Source of the DNA: Sipunculus nudus | Lineage: Eukaryota > Annelida > Sipuncula > Golfingiida > Sipunculidae | Reading direction: 5' to 3' | DNA: 64,000 nucleotides | NCBI GenBank assembly: GCA_026874595.1 | Contig: CM049318.1 | Span: forward strand, 17,286,241-17,350,240 | Shown here: positions 22,501-37,400 of the stretch, in pieces | How the letters are laid out: each line of letters starts with the position of its first letter | How positions within the stretch are numbered: position 1 is the stretch's first letter | The notes under the pieces: generated by a model | Seen by the model: only the letters and a program-made list of their open reading frames with translations | The model's database searches: none | Told to the model about the DNA's origin: nothing | Made by a program: the position numbers and the translations under genes

Positions 22501-25186
22501 CGCTGATATGACCCATAGGGACGCAGTAGGGTGCCCTGGCTACACAGCAGTTCCGCTTTGTGAACATCAATATCAAAATAAAGGGCAAAATCGTTCAATC
22601 AAAATCACAAATGTATAATTTTGCTACTTTCAAAAAGTCATTTATTGATTTCTGGGACCCGTTTTCCTATTTTAACACAATTTACTTACATTGTTATAAT
22701 ATATCTGATATTGTTAGGCTCCCGCAAGGTCAATTAATACATTATTTCTTCATAAAATGTTGCAAAAAAGCATTTATTAAGACATAAACCCTTTGCTTAC
22801 ACTTTGCTTATGCTTTGCTTATTCTTTGCTTACGGCGAAATCATCACTGGAATGCCACATTTTCCTAAAAATACACGCTGATATGACCCATAGGGACGCA
22901 GAAGGGATCCCTGGCTACACAGCACTTCCGCTTTGTGAACATTAATATCAAAATATAGGGCAAAATCGTTCATTCAAAATCACAAATGTATAATTCTGCT
23001 ACTTTCAAAAAGTCATTTATTGATTTCTTGGACCCATTTTCCTATTTTAACACAATTTACTTACATTGTTATAATATATCTAATATTATTAGGCTCACGC
23101 ATGGTCAATTAATACATTATTTCTTCAGAAAATGTGGCAAAAAAGCATTTATTAAGACATAATCCCTTTGCTTACATTTTATTTATGTTTTGCTTATTCT
23201 TTGCTTACGGCGAAATCATCATTGGAATGACACATTTTCCTAAAAATACACACTGATATGACCCACAGGGACGCAGACGGGTTCCCTGGCTACACAGCAG
23301 TTTTGAAAAGTGAACTTTAATATCAAAATAAAGATCGAAATCGTTCAATCAAAATCACAAATTTATAACTGTGGTACTTTCAAAAAGTCATTTATTGATT
23401 TCTGGGACCCATTTTACCATTCAAACACAATTAACTTATATTGTTATAATATATCTGACATTATTACACCCCCGCAAGGTCAATTATTACATTATTTCTT
23501 CATAAAATGTTGCAAAAAAGCATTTATTAAGACATAATCCCTTTGCTTACACTTTGCTTATGCTTTGCTTATTCTTTGCTTACGGCGAAATCATCACTGG
23601 AATGACACATTTTCCTAAAAATACACGCTGATATGACCCATAGGGACGCAGAAGGGTTCCCTGGCTACACAGCAGTTCCGCTTTGTGAACATTAATTTCA
23701 AAATAAAGGGCAAAATCGTTCAATCAAAATCACAAATGTATAATTCTCCAACTTAATAAAAGTCATTTATTGATTTCTGGGACCCATTTTCCAATTTAAA
23801 CACAATTTTCTTACATTGCTTTAATATTTCTGATAATATTAGAATCCCGCAATATCAATTAATACATTATTTCTTCAGAAAATTGTGCCAAAAAGCATTA
23901 ATTAAGACATAATCCCTTTGCTTACACTTTATTTATGTTTTGCTTATTCTTTGCTTACGGCGAAATCATCACTGGAATGACACATTTTCCAAAAAATACA
24001 CACTGATATGACCCACAGGGACGCAGACGGGTTCCCTGGCTACACAGCACTTCTGATTAGTGAACTTTTATATCAAAATAAAGGGCAAAATCGTTCAATC
24101 AAAATCACAAATGTATAACTGTGGTACTTTCAAAAAGTCATTTATTGATTTCTGGGACCCTTTTTACCATTGAAACACAATTTACTTATATTGTTATAAT
24201 ATATCTGATATTATTAGACTCCCGCAAGGTCAATTAATACATTATTTCTTCATAAAATGTTGCAAAAAAAGCATTTATTAAGACATAATCCATTTACTTA
24301 CACTTTATTTATGTTTTGCTTATTCTTTGCTTACGGTGAAATCTTCACTGGAATGACACATTTTCCTAAAAAATACACGCTGATATGACCCATAGGGACG
24401 TAGAAGGGTTCACTGGCAACACAACAGTTCCGCTTTGTGAACGTTAATATCAAAATATAGGGCAAATTCGTTCAATTCAAACCACAAATGTATAATTCTG
24501 CTACTTTCAAAAAGTCATTTATTGATTTCTTGGACCCATTTTCCTATTTTAACACAATTTACTTACATTGTTATAATATATCTGACATTATTAGACTCCC
24601 GCAAGGTGAATTAATACATTATTTCTTTATAAAATGTTCCAAAAAAGCATTTATTAAGACTTAATCCCTTTGCTTACACTCTGCTTATGCTTTGCTTATT
24701 CTTTGCTTACGGCGAAATCATCACTGGAATGACACATTTTCCTAAAAATACACGCGGATATGACCCATAGGGACGCAGAAGGGTGCCCTGGCTACACAGC
24801 AGTTCCGCTTTGTGAACATCAATATCAAAATAAAGGGCAAAATCGTTCAATCAAAATCACAAATGTATAATTCTGCTACTTTCAAAAAGTCATTTATTGA
24901 TTTCTAGGACCCGTTTTCCTATGTTAAGACAATTTACTTACATTGTTATAATATATCTGAGACTATTAGGCTCACGCATGGTCAATTAATACATTATTTC
25001 TTCAGAAAATGTTGCAAAAAAGCATTTATTAAGACATAATCCCTTTGCGGAGACTTTGCGTATGCTTTGCTTATTCTTTGCTTACGGCGAAATCATCACT
25101 GGAATGACACATTTTGTTAAAAATACACGTTGATATGACTCATAGGGGCGCAGACGGGTTCCCTGGCTACACAACAGTTCCGCTTT
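19433..25186 (+). repeat. Mosaic segment I J C' N' N'' A* I* J C' Y A* N' O' H' E
   Basis: The anchors are 19433, 19870, 20246, 20621, 20996, 21371, 21746, 22183, 22560, 22935, 23310, 23685, 24060, 24437 and 24812. C' differs from C by GATATTGTTAGG. N' has CTCCAACTTAATAAAAG and GATAATATTAGAATCC. The monomer at 20996 combines the N' left half with a right half carrying TTATATTATATC and CTAGTATTATT. Y is the monomer at 22935. A* has GAAAAGTGAAC. H' has GTGAACGTTAAT and CAATTCAAACC. From about 19757 the segment is repeated 14,567-14,568 bp downstream. J C' recur 2313-2314 bp apart (19870/22183 and 20246/22560), a weak internal HOR. Confidence 0.82.
21746..22182 (+). repeat. Hybrid monomer I* (N-like left, I-like right)
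   Basis: The left part carries TTAATTTC, GTCCAATTAAAATC and ATAAATG, alleles otherwise found at 11748, 60902 and 63588. From about 21835 on it is I type (GTTAACACAATT, GTTGTAATATATCAGAC, 61-bp extension). Its A-tract join ACTTAAAAAAAGTC is private to this monomer and its copy at 36314. It is a single mosaic product that was later duplicated with the 14.6-kb unit. Confidence 0.78.
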
Positions 25187-28100
25187 GTGAACATTAATAT
25201 CAAAATAAAGGGCAAAATCGTTCAATCAAAATCACAAATGTATAATTCTGCTACTTTCAAAAAGTCATTTATTGATTTTTTGGACCCATTTTCCTATGTT
25301 AACAGAATTTACTTACATTGTTATAATATATCTGATATTGTTAGACTCCCGCAAGGTCAATTTATACATTATTTCTTCATAAAATGTTGCAAAAAAGCAT
25401 TTATTAAGACATAATCCCTTTGCTTACACTTTATTTATGTTTTGCTTATTCTTTGCTTACGGCGAAATCATCACTGGAATGACACATTTTCCCAAAAATA
25501 CACACTGATATGACCCCCAGGGACGCAGATGGGTTCCCTGGCTACACAGCAGTTCTGATAAGTGAACTTTAATATCAAAATAAAGGGCAAAATCGTTCAA
25601 TCAAAATCACAAATTTATAACTGTGGTACTTTCAAAAAGTCATTTATTGATTTCTGGGACCCATTTCACCATTCAAACACAATTTACTTATATTGTTATA
25701 ATATATCCGACATTATTAGACCCCCGCAAGGTCAATTATTACATTATTTCTTCATAAAATGTTGCAAAAAAGCATTTATTAAGACATAATCCCTTTGCTT
25801 ACACTTTGCTAATGCTTTGCTTATTCTTTGCTTACGGCGAAATCATCACTGTAATGACACATTTTCCTAAAAATACACGCTGATATGACCCATAGGGACG
25901 CAGAAGGGTTCCCTGGCTACACAGCAGTTCCGCTGTGTGAACATTAATATCAAAATAAAGGGCAAAATCGTTCAATCAAAATCACAAATGTATAATTCTG
26001 CTACCTTCAAAAAGTCATTTATTGATTTCTTGGACCCATTTTCCTATTTTGACACAATTTACTTACATTGTTATAATATATCAGACATTATTAGACTCCC
26101 GCAAGGTCAATTAATACATAATTTCTTCATAAAATGTTGCAAAAAAGCATTTATTAAGACATAATCCCTTTGCTTACACTTTGCTTATGCTTTGCTTATT
26201 CTTTGCTGCATTTATTAAGACATAATCCCTTTGCTTACACTTTCCTGATGCTTTGCTTATTCTTTGCTTACGGCGAAATCATCACTGGAATGACACATTT
26301 TCCTAAAAATACACGCTGATATGACCCATAGGGACGCAGAAGGGTGCCCTGGCTACACAGCAGTTCCGCTTTGTGAACATCAATATCAAAATAAAGGGCA
26401 AAATCGTTCAATCAAAATCACAACTGTATAATTTTGCTACTTTCAAAAAGTCATTTATTGATTTCTGGGACCCGTTTTCCTATTTTAACACAATTTACTT
26501 ACATTGTTATAATATATCTGATATTATTAGGCTCCCGCAAGGTCAATTAATACATTATTTCTTCATAAAATGTTGCAAAAAAGCATTTATTAAGACATAA
26601 TCCCTTTGCTTACACTTTATTTATGTTTTGCTTATTCTTTGCTTACGGCGAAATCATCACTGGATTGACGCATTATCCTAAAAATACACACTGATATGAC
26701 CCAAAGGGACGCAGACGGGTTCCCTGGCTACACAGCAGTTCTGATTAGTGAACTTTAATATCAAAATAAAGGGCAAAATCGTTCAATCAAAATCACAAAT
26801 GTGTAATTCTGCTACTTTCAAAAAGTCATTTATTGATTTCTGGGACCCATTTTACCATTTGTACACAATTTACTTACATTGTTATAATATATATGACATT
26901 ATTAGACTCCCGCAAGGTCAATTAATACATAATATCTTCATAAAATGTTGCAAAAAAACATTTATTAAGACATAATCCATTTGCTTACACTTTATTTATG
27001 TTTTGCTTATTCTTTGCTTACGGTGAAATCATCACTGGAATGACACATTTTCCTGAAAAATACACGCTGATAGGACCCATAGGGACGCAGAAGGGTTCAT
27101 TGGCTACACAGCACTTCCGCTTTGTGAACATTAATATCAAATTAAAGGGCAAAATCGTTCAATCAAAATCACAAATGTATAATTCTGCTACTTTCAAAAA
27201 GTCATTTATTGATTTCTAGGACCCGTTTTCCTATGTTAAGACAATTTACTTACATTTTTATAATATATCTGAGACTATTAGGCTCACGCATGGTCAATTA
27301 ATACATTATTTCTTCAGAAAATGTTGCAAAAAAGCATTTATTAAGACATAATCCCTTTGCGGAGACTTTGCGTATGCTTTGCTTATTCTTTGCTTACGGC
27401 GAAATCATCACTGGAATGACACATTTTGTTAAAAATACACGTTGATATGACTCATAGGGGCGCAGACGGGTTCCCTGGCTACACAACAGTTCCGCTTTGT
27501 GAACATTAATATCAAAATAAAGGGCAAAATCGTTCAATCAAAATCACAAATGTATAATTCTGCTACTTTCAAAAAGTCATTTATTGATTTTTTGGACCCA
27601 TTTTCCTATGTTAACAGAATTTACTTACATTGTTATAATATATCTGATATTGTTAGACTCCCGCAAGGTCAATTTATACATTATTTCTTCATAAAATGTT
27701 GCAAAAAAGCATTTATTAAGACATAATCCCTTTGCTTACACTTTATTTATGTTTTGCTTATTCTTTGCTTACGGCGAAATCATCACTGGAATGACACATT
27801 TTCCCAAAAATACACACTGATATGACCCCCAGGGACGCAGATGGGTTCCCTGGCTACACAGCAGTTCTGATAAGTGAACTTTAATATCAAAATAAAGGGC
27901 AAAATCGTTCAATCAAAATCACAAATTTATAACTGTGGTACTTTCAAAAAGTCATTTATTGATTTCTGGGACCCATTTCACCATTCAAACACAATTTACT
28001 TATATTGTTATAATATATCCGACATTATTAGACCCCCGCAAGGTCAATTATTACATTATTTCTTCATAAAATGTTGCAAAAAAGCATTTATTAAGACATA

Positions 28101-30559
28101 ATCCCTTTGCTTACACTTTGCTAATGCTTTGCTTATTCTTTGCTTACGGCGAAATCATCACTGTAATGACACATTTTCCTAAAAATACACGCTGATATGA
28201 CCCATAGGGACGCAGAAGGGTTCCCTGGCTACACAGCAGTTCCGCTGTGTGAACATTAATATCAAAATAAAGGGCAAAATCGTTCAATCAAAATCACAAA
28301 TGTATAATTCTGCTACCTTCAAAAAGTCATTTATTGATTTCTTGGACCCATTTTCCTATTTTGACACAATTTACTTACATTGTTATAATATATCAGACAT
28401 TATTAGACTCCCGCAAGGTCAATTAATACATAATTTCTTCATAAAATGTTGCAAAAAAGCATTTATTAAGACATAATCCCTTTGCTTACACTTTGCTTAT
28501 GCTTTGCTTATTCTTTGCTGCATTTATTAAGACATAATCCCTTTGCTTACACTTTCCTGATGCTTTGCTTATTCTTTGCTTACGGCGAAATCATCACTGG
28601 AATGACACATTTTCCTAAAAATACACGCTGATATGACCCATAAGGACGCAGAAGGGTGCCCTGGCTACACAGCAGTTCCGCTTTGTGAACATCAATATCA
28701 AAATAAAGGGCAAAATCGTTCAATCAAAATCACAACTGTATAATTTTGCTACTTTCAAAAAGTCATTTATTGATTTCTGGGACCCGTTTTCCTATTTTAA
28801 CACAATTTACTTACATTGTTATAATATATCTGATATTATTAGGCTCCCGCAAGGTCAATTAATACATTATTTCTTCATAAAATGTTGCAAAAAAGCATTT
28901 ATTAAGACATAATCCCTTTGCTTACACTTTATTTATGTTTTGCTTATTCTTTGCTTACGGCGAAATCATCACTGGATTGACGCATTATCCTAAAAATACA
29001 CACTGATATGACCCAAAGGGACGCAGACGGGTTCCCTGGCTACACAGCAGTTCTGATTAGTGAACTTTAATATCAAAATAAAGGGCAAAATCGTTCAATC
29101 AAAATCACAAATGTGTAATTCTGCTACTTTCAAAAAGTCATTTATTGATTTCTGGGACCCATTTTACCATTTGTACACAATTTACTTACATTGTTATAAT
29201 ATATATGACATTATTAGACTCCCGCAAGGTCAATTAATACATAATATCTTCATAAAATGTTGCAAAAAAACATTTATTAAGACATAATCCATTTGCTTAC
29301 ACTTTATTTATGTTTTGCTTATTCTTTGCTTACGGTGAAATCATCACTGGAATGACACATTTTCCTAAAAATACACGCTGATAGGACCCATAGGGACGCA
29401 GAAGGGTTCATTGGCTACACAGCACTTCCGCTTTGTGAACATTAATATCAAATTAAAGGGCAAAATCGTTCAATCAAAATCACAAATGTATAATTCTGCT
29501 ACTTTCAAAAAGTCATTTATTGATTTCTAGGACCCGTTTTCCTATGTTAAGACAATTTACTTACATTGTTATAATATATCTGAGACTATTAGGCTCACGC
29601 ATGGTCAATTAATACATTATTTCTTCAGAAAATGTTGCAAAAAAGCATTTATTAAGACATAATCCCTTTGCGGAGACTTTGCGTATGCTTTGCTTATTCT
29701 TTGCTTACGGCGAAATCATCACTGGAATGACACATTTTGTTAAAAATACACGTTGATATGACTCATAGGGGCGCAGACGGGTTCCCTGGCTACACAACAG
29801 TTCCGCTTTGTGAACATTAATATCAAAATAAAGGGCAAAATCGTTCAATCAAAATCACAAATGTATAATTCTGCTACTTTCAAAAAGTCATTTATTGATT
29901 TTTTGGACCCATTTTCCTATGTTAACAGAATTTACTTACATTGTTATAATATATCTGATATTCTTAGACTCCCGCAAGGTCAATTTATACATTATTTCTT
30001 CATAAAATGTTGCAAAAAAGCATTTATTAAGACATAATCCCTTTGCTTACACTTTATTTATGTTTTGCTTATTCTTTGCTTACGGCGAAATCATCACTGG
30101 AATGACACATTTTCCCAAAAATACACACTGATATGACCCCCAGGGACGCAGATGGGTTCCCTGGCTACACAGCAGTTCTGATAAGTGAACTTTAATATCA
30201 AAATAAAGGGCAAAATCGTTCAATCAAAATCACAAATTTATAACTGTGGTACTTTCAAAAAGTCATTTATTGATTTCTGGGACCCATTTCACCATTCAAA
30301 CACAATTTACTTATATTGTTATAATATATCCGACATTATTAGACCCCCGCAAGGTCAATTATTACATTATTTCTTCATAAAATGTTGCAAAAAAGCATTT
30401 ATTAAGACATAATCCCTTTGCTTACACTTTGCTAATGCTTTGCTTATTCTTTGCTTACGGCGAAATCATCACTGTAATGACACATTTTCCTAAAAATACA
30501 CGCTGATATAACCCATAGGGACGCAGAAGGGTTCCCTGGCTACACAGCAGTTCCGCTTT
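25187..30559 (+). repeat. FABCDE FABCDE FA, third block copy
   Basis: F 25187, A 25562, B 25937, C 26373, D 26748, E 27124; F 27499, A 27874, B 28249, C 28685, D 29060, E 29435; F 29810, A 30185. The first E keeps the extra A and CATTTTTATAAT, as in block 1. The second C (28685) has the common TTATTGATTTC, unlike its partners at 3440 and 15621. Offset to block 2 is 13,064 bp. Similarity to block 2 runs from about 11.8/24.9 kb to about 20.1/33.2 kb. Confidence 0.9.
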
Positions 30560-33500
30560 GTGAACATCAATATCAAAATAAAGGGCAAAATCGTTCAATC
30601 AAAATCACAACTGTATAATTTTGCTACTTTCAAAAAGTCATTTATTGATTTCTGGGACCCGTTTTCCTATTTTAACACAATTTACTTACATTGTTATAAT
30701 ATATCTGATATTATTAGGCTCCCGCAAGGTCAATTAATACATTATTTCTTCATAAAATGTTGCAAAAAAGCATTTATTAAGACATGATCCCTTTGCTTAC
30801 ACTTTATTTATGTTTTGCTTATTCTTTGCTTACGGCGAAATCATCACTGGAATGACACATTTTCCTAAAAATACACACTGATATGACCCACAGGGACGCA
30901 GACGGGTTCCCTGGCTACACAGCAGTTCTGATAAGTGAACTTTAATATCAAAATAAAGGGCAAAATCGTTCAATCAAAATCACAAATTTATAACTGTGGT
31001 ACTTTCAAACAGTCATTTATTGATTTCTGGGACCCATTTTACCATTTAAACACAATTTACTTATATTGTTATAATATATCTGATATTATTAGACTCCCGC
31101 AAGGTCAATTAATACATTTTTTCTTCATAAAATGTTGCAAAAAAGCATTTATTAAGACATAATCCATTTGCTAACACTTTATTTATGTTTTGCTCATTCT
31201 TTGCTTACGGTGAAATCATCACTGGAATGACACATTTTCCTAAAAATACACGCTGATATGACCCATAGCGACGCAGAAGGGTTCACTGGCTACTCAGCAC
31301 TTCCGCTTTGTGAACATTAATATCAAAATATAGGGCAAAATCGTTCAATCAAAATCACAAATGTATAATTCTGCTACTTTCAAAAAGTCATTTATTGATT
31401 TCTTGGACCCATTTTCCTATTTTAACACAATTTACTTACATTGTTATAATATATCTGACATTATTAGACTCCCGCAAGGTCAATTAATACATTATTTCTT
31501 CATAAAATGTTGCAAAAAAGCATTTATTAAGACTTAATCCCTTTGCTTACACTTTGCTTATGCTTTGCTTATTCTTTGCTTACGGCGAAATCATCACTGG
31601 AATGACACATTTTCCTAAAAATACACGCGGATATGACCCATAGGGACGCAGAAGGGTGCCCTGGCTACACAGCACTTCCGCTTTGTGAACATCAATATCA
31701 AAATAAAGGGCAAAATCGTTCAATCAAAATCACAAATGTATAATTCTGCTACTTTCAAAAAGTCATTTATTGATTTCTGGGACCCGTTTTCCTATGTTAA
31801 CACAATTTACTTACATTGTTGTAATATATCAGACATTATTAGACTCCCGCAAGGTCAATTAATACATTATTTCTTCATAAAATGTTGCAAAAAAAGCATT
31901 TATTAAGACATAATCCCTTTGCTTACACTTTGCTTATGCTTTGCTTATTCTTTGCTGCATTTATTAAGACATAATCCCTTTGCTTACACTTTGCTTATGT
32001 TTTGCTTATTCTTTGCTTACGGCGAAATCATCACTGGAATGACACATTTTCCTAAAAATACACACTGATAGGACCCACAGGGACGCAGACGGGTTCCCTG
32101 GCTACACAGCAGTTCTGATAAGTGAACTTTAATATCAAAATAAAGGGCAAAATCGTTCAATCAAAATCACAAATTTATAACTGTGGTACTTTCAAAAAGT
32201 CATTTATTGATTTCTGGGACCCATTTTACCATTTAAACACAATTTACTTATATTGTTATAATATATCTGACATTATTAGACTCCCGCAAGGTCAATTAAT
32301 ACATTATTTCTTCATAAAATGTTGCAAAAAAAGCATTTATTAAGACATAATCCCTTTGCTTACACTTTGCTTATGCTTTGCTTATTCTTTGCTTACGGCG
32401 AAATCATCACTGGAATGACACATTTTCCTAAAAATACACGCGGATATGACCCATAGGGACGCAGAAGGGTGCCCTGGCTACACAGCACTTCCGCTTTGTG
32501 AACATCAATATCAAAATAAAGGGCAAAATCGTTCAATCAAAATCACAAATGTATAATTCTGCTACTTTCAAAAAGTCATTTATTGATTTCTGGGACCCGT
32601 TTTCCTATGTTAACACAATTTACTTACATTGTTGTAATATATCAGACATTATTAGACTCCCGCAAGGTCAATTAATACATTATTTCTTCATAAAATGTTG
32701 CAAAAAAAGCATTTATTAAGACATAATCCCTTTGCTTACACTTTGCTTATGCTTTGCTTATTCTTTGCTGCATTTATTAAGACATAATCCCTTTGCTTAC
32801 ACTTTGCTTATGTTTTGCTTATTCTTTGCTTACGGCGAAATCATCACTGGAATGACACATTTTCCTAAAAATACACACTGATAGGACCCACAGGGACGCA
32901 GACGGGTTCCCTGGCTACACAGCAGTTCTGATAAGTGAACTTTAATATCAAAATAAAGGGCAAAATCGTTAAATCAAAATCACAAATTTATAACTGTGGT
33001 ACTTTCAAAAAGTCATTTATTGATTTCTGGGACCCATTTTACCATTTAAACACAATTTACTTATATTGTTATAATATATCTGACATTATTAGACTCCCGC
33101 AAGGTCAATTAATACATTATTTCTTCATAAAATGTTGCAAAAAAAGCATTTATTAAGACATAATCCCTTTGCTTACACTTTGCTTATGCTTTGCTTATTC
33201 TTTGCTTACGGCGAAATCATCACTGGAATGACACATTTTCCAAAAAATACACGCTGATATGACCCATAGGGACGCAGAAGGGTTCCCTGGCTACACTGCA
33301 GTTCCGCTTTGTGAACATTAATATCAAAATAAAGGGCAAAATCGTTCAATCAAAATCACAAATGTATAATTCTCCAACTTAATAAAAGTCATTTATTGAT
33401 TTCTGGGACCCATTTTCCAATTTAAACACAATTTTCTTACATTGCTTTAATATTTCTGATAATATTAGAATCCCGCAATATCAATTAATACATTATTTCT

Positions 33501-34437
33501 TCAGAAAATTGTACCAAAAAGCATTAATTAAGACATAATCCCTTTGCTTACACTTTATTTATGTTTTGCTTATTCTTTGCTTACGGCGAAATCATCACTG
33601 GAATGACACATTTTCCTAAAAATACACACTGATATGACCCACAGGGACGCAGACGGGTTCCCTGGCTACACAGCAGTTCTGATTAGTGAACTTTTATATC
33701 AAAATAAAGGGCAAAATCGTTCAATCAAAATCACAAATGTATAACTGTGGTACTTTCAAAAAGTCATTTATTGATTTCTGGGACCCTTTTTACCATTGAA
33801 ACACAATTTACTTATATTGTTATAATATATCTGATATTATTAGACTCCCGCAAGGTCAATTAATACATTATTTCTTCATAAAATGTTGCAAAAAAAGCAT
33901 TTATTAAGACATAATCCATTTACTTACACTTTATTTATGTTTTGCTTATTCTTTGCTTACGGTGAAATCTTCACTGGAATGACACATTTTCCTAAAAAAT
34001 ACACGCTGATATGACCCATAGGGACGTAGAAGGGTTCACTGGCAACACAGCAGTTCCGCTTTGTGAACGTTAATATCAAAATATAGCGCAAATTCGTTCA
34101 ATTCAAACCACAAATGTATAATTCTGCTACTTTCAAAAAGTCATTTATTGATTTCTTGGACCCATTTTCCTATTTTAACACAATTTACTTACATTGTTAT
34201 AATATATCTGACATTATTAGACTCCCGCAAGGTGAATTAATACATTTTTTCTTTATAAAATGTTCCAAAAAAGCATTTATTAAGACATAATCCCTTTGCT
34301 TACACTTTGCTTATGCTTTGCTTATTCTTTGCTTACGGCGAAATCATCACTGGAATGACACATTTTCCTAAAAATACACACTGATAGGACCCACAGGGAC
34401 GCAGACGGGTTCCCTGGCTACACAGCAGTTCTGATAA
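30560..34437 (+). repeat. C G H I J I J N' O' H' segment
   Basis: The anchors are 30560, 30935, 31310, 31685, 32122, 32498, 32935, 33311, 33686 and 34063. I at 31685 has the full CAAAAAGTC, whereas its partners at 6440 and 18621 lack one A, so it measures 437 bp. J at 32935 has a private GTTAAATC in place of GTTCAATC, shared only with 47502. I-J appears twice in a row (31685-32497 and 32498-33310), a small two-monomer tandem duplication of 813 bp. Confidence 0.82.
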
Positions 34438-37400
34438 GTGAACTTTAATATCAAAATAAAGGGCAAAATCGTTCAATCAAAATCACAAATTTATAATTGT
34501 GGTACTTTCAAAAAGTCATTTATTGATTTCTGGGACCCATTTTACCATTTAAACACTATTTACTTATATTGTTATAATATATCTGACATTATTAGACTCC
34601 CGCAAGGTCAATTAATACATTATTTCTTCATAAAATGATGCAAAAAAAGCATTTATTAAGACATAATCCCTTTGCTTACACTTTGCTTATGCTTTGCTTA
34701 TTCTTTGCTTACGGCGAAATCATCACTGGAATGACACATTTTCCAAAAAATACACGCTGATATGACCCATAGGGACGCAGTAGGGTGCCCTGGCTACACA
34801 GCAGTTCCGCTTTGTGAACATCAATATCAAAATAAAGGGCAAAATCGTTCAATCAAAATCACAAATGTATAATTTTGCTACTTTCAAAAAGTCATTTATT
34901 GATTTCTGGGACCCGTTTTCCTATTTTAACACAATTTACTTACATTGTTATAATATATCTGATATTGTTAGGCTCCCGCAAGGTCAATTAATACATTATT
35001 TCTTCATAAAATGTTGCAAAAAAGCATTTATTAAGACATAAACCCTTTGCTTACACTTTGCTTATGCTTTGCTTATTCTTTGCTTACGGCGAAATCATCA
35101 CTGGAATGACACATTTTCCTAAAAATACACGCTGATATGACCCATAGGGACGCAGAAGGGTTCCCTGGCTACACTGCAGTTCCGCTTTGTGAACATTAAT
35201 ATCAAAATAAAGGGCAAAATCGTTCAATCAAAATCACAAATGTATAATTCTCCAACTTAATAAAAGTCATTTATTGATTTCTGGGACCCATTTTCCAATT
35301 TAAACACAATTTTCTTACATTGCTTTAATATTTCTGATAATATTAGAATCCCGCAATATCAATTAATACATTATTTCTTCAGAAAATTGTACCAAAAAGC
35401 ATTAATTAAGACATAATCCCTTTGCTTACACTTTATTTATGTTTTGCTTATTCTTTGCTTACGGCGAAATCATCACTGGAATGACACATTTTCCTAAAAA
35501 TACACGCTGATATGACCCATAGCGACGCAGAAGGGTTCCCTGGCTACACAGCAGTTCCGCTTTGTGAACATTAATATCAAAATGAAGGGCAAAATCGTTC
35601 AATCAAAATCACAAATGTATAATTCTCCAACTTAATAAAAGTCATTTATTGATTTCTGGGACCCATTTTCCAATTTTAACACAATTTACTTACATTGTTA
35701 TATTATATCTAGTATTATTAGGCTCACGCATGGTCAATTAATACATTATTTCTTCAGAAAATGTGGCAAAAAAGCATTTATTAAGACATAATCCCTTTGC
35801 TTACACTTTATTTATGTTTTGCTTATTCTTTGCTTACGGCGAAATCATCACTGGAATGACACATTTTCCTAAAAATACACACTGATATGACCCACAGGGA
35901 CGCAGACGGGTTCCCTGGCTACACAGCAGTTCTGAAAAGTGAACGTTAATATCAAAATAAAGGGCGAAATCGTTCAATCAAAATCACAAATTTATAACTG
36001 TGGTACTTTCAAAAAGTCATTTATTGATTTCTGGGACCCATTTTACCATTCAAACACAATTTACTTATATTGTTATAATATATCTGACATTATTAGACCC
36101 CCGCAAGGTCAATTATTACATTATTTCTTCATAAAATGTTGCAAAAAAGCATTTATTAAGACATAATCCCTTTGCTTACACTTTGCTGATGCTTTGCCTA
36201 TTCTTTGCTTACGGCGAAATCATCACTGGAATGACACATTTTCCTAAAAATACACGCTGATATTATCCAAAGGGACGCAGAAGGGTTCCCTGGCTACACA
36301 GCAGTTCCGCTTTGTGAACATTAATTTCAAAATAAAGGGCAAAATCGTCCAATTAAAATCATAAATGTATAATTCTGCTACTTAAAAAAAGTCATTTATT
36401 GATTTCTGGGACCCGTTTTCCTATGTTAACACAATTTACTTACATTGTTGTAATATATCAGACATTATTAGACTCCCGCAAGGTCAATTAATACATTATT
36501 TCTTCATAAAATGTTGCAAAAAAAGCATTTATTAAGACATAATCCCTTTGCTTACACTTTGCTTATGCTTTGCTTATTCTTTGCTGCATTTATTAAGACA
36601 TAATCCCTTTGCTTACACTTTGCTTATGTTTTGCTTATTCTTTGCTTACGGCGAAATCATCACTGGAATGACACATTTTCCTAAAAATACACACTGATAG
36701 GACCCACAGGGACGCAGACGGGTTCCCTGGCTACACAGCAGTTCTGATAAGTGAACTTTAATATCAAAATAAAGGGCAAAATCGTTCAATCAAAATCACA
36801 AATTTATAACTGTGGTACTTTCAAAAAGTCATTTATTGATTTCTGGGACCCATTTTACCATTTAAACACAATTTACTTATATTGTTATAATATATCTGAC
36901 ATTATTAGACTCCCGCAAGGTCAATTAATACATTATTTCTTCATAAAATGTTGCAAAAAAAAGCATTTATTAAGACATAATCCCTTTGCTTACACTTTGC
37001 TTATGCTTTGCTTATTCTTTGCTTACGGCGAAATCATCACTGGAATGACACATTTTCTAAAAAATACACGCTGATATGACCCATAGGGACGCAGTAGGGT
37101 GCCCTGGCTACACAGCAGTTCCGCTTTGTGAACATCAATATCAAAATAAAGGGCAAAATCGTTCAATCAAAATCACAAATGTATAATTTTGCTACTTTCA
37201 AAAAGTCATTTATTGATTTCTGGGACCCGTTTTCCTATTTTAACACAATTTACTTACATTGTTATAATATATCTGATATTGTTAGCCTCCCGCAAGGTCA
37301 ATTAATACATTATTTCTTCATAAAATGTTGCAAAAAAGCATTTATTAAGACATAAACCCTTTGCTTACACTTTGCTTATGCTTTGCTTATTCTTTGCTTA

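Larger units (their letters stand above)
19757..34325 (+). repeat. 14,567-bp macro-unit of 38 monomers, copy 1
   Basis: Anchors from 19870 to 34438 recur at +14,567 or +14,568 bp (19870/34438, 20246/34814, 25187/39754, 31685/46252, 33311/47878). Left of about 19757/34325 the two copies differ (GTTTTGCCTATTC versus GCTTTGCTTATTC). The unit holds the mosaic segment, FABCDE twice, FAC GHIJ, and I J N' O' H'. It contains five 61-bp extensions. Boundaries are known only to within about 170 bp because flanking monomers are themselves similar. Confidence 0.88.

Noticed and set aside
22183-22506. A 107-codon frame (also at 36751)
   Set aside because: It is produced by an eight-A tract that shifts past the usual stop. 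The two copies are the same duplicated monomer.
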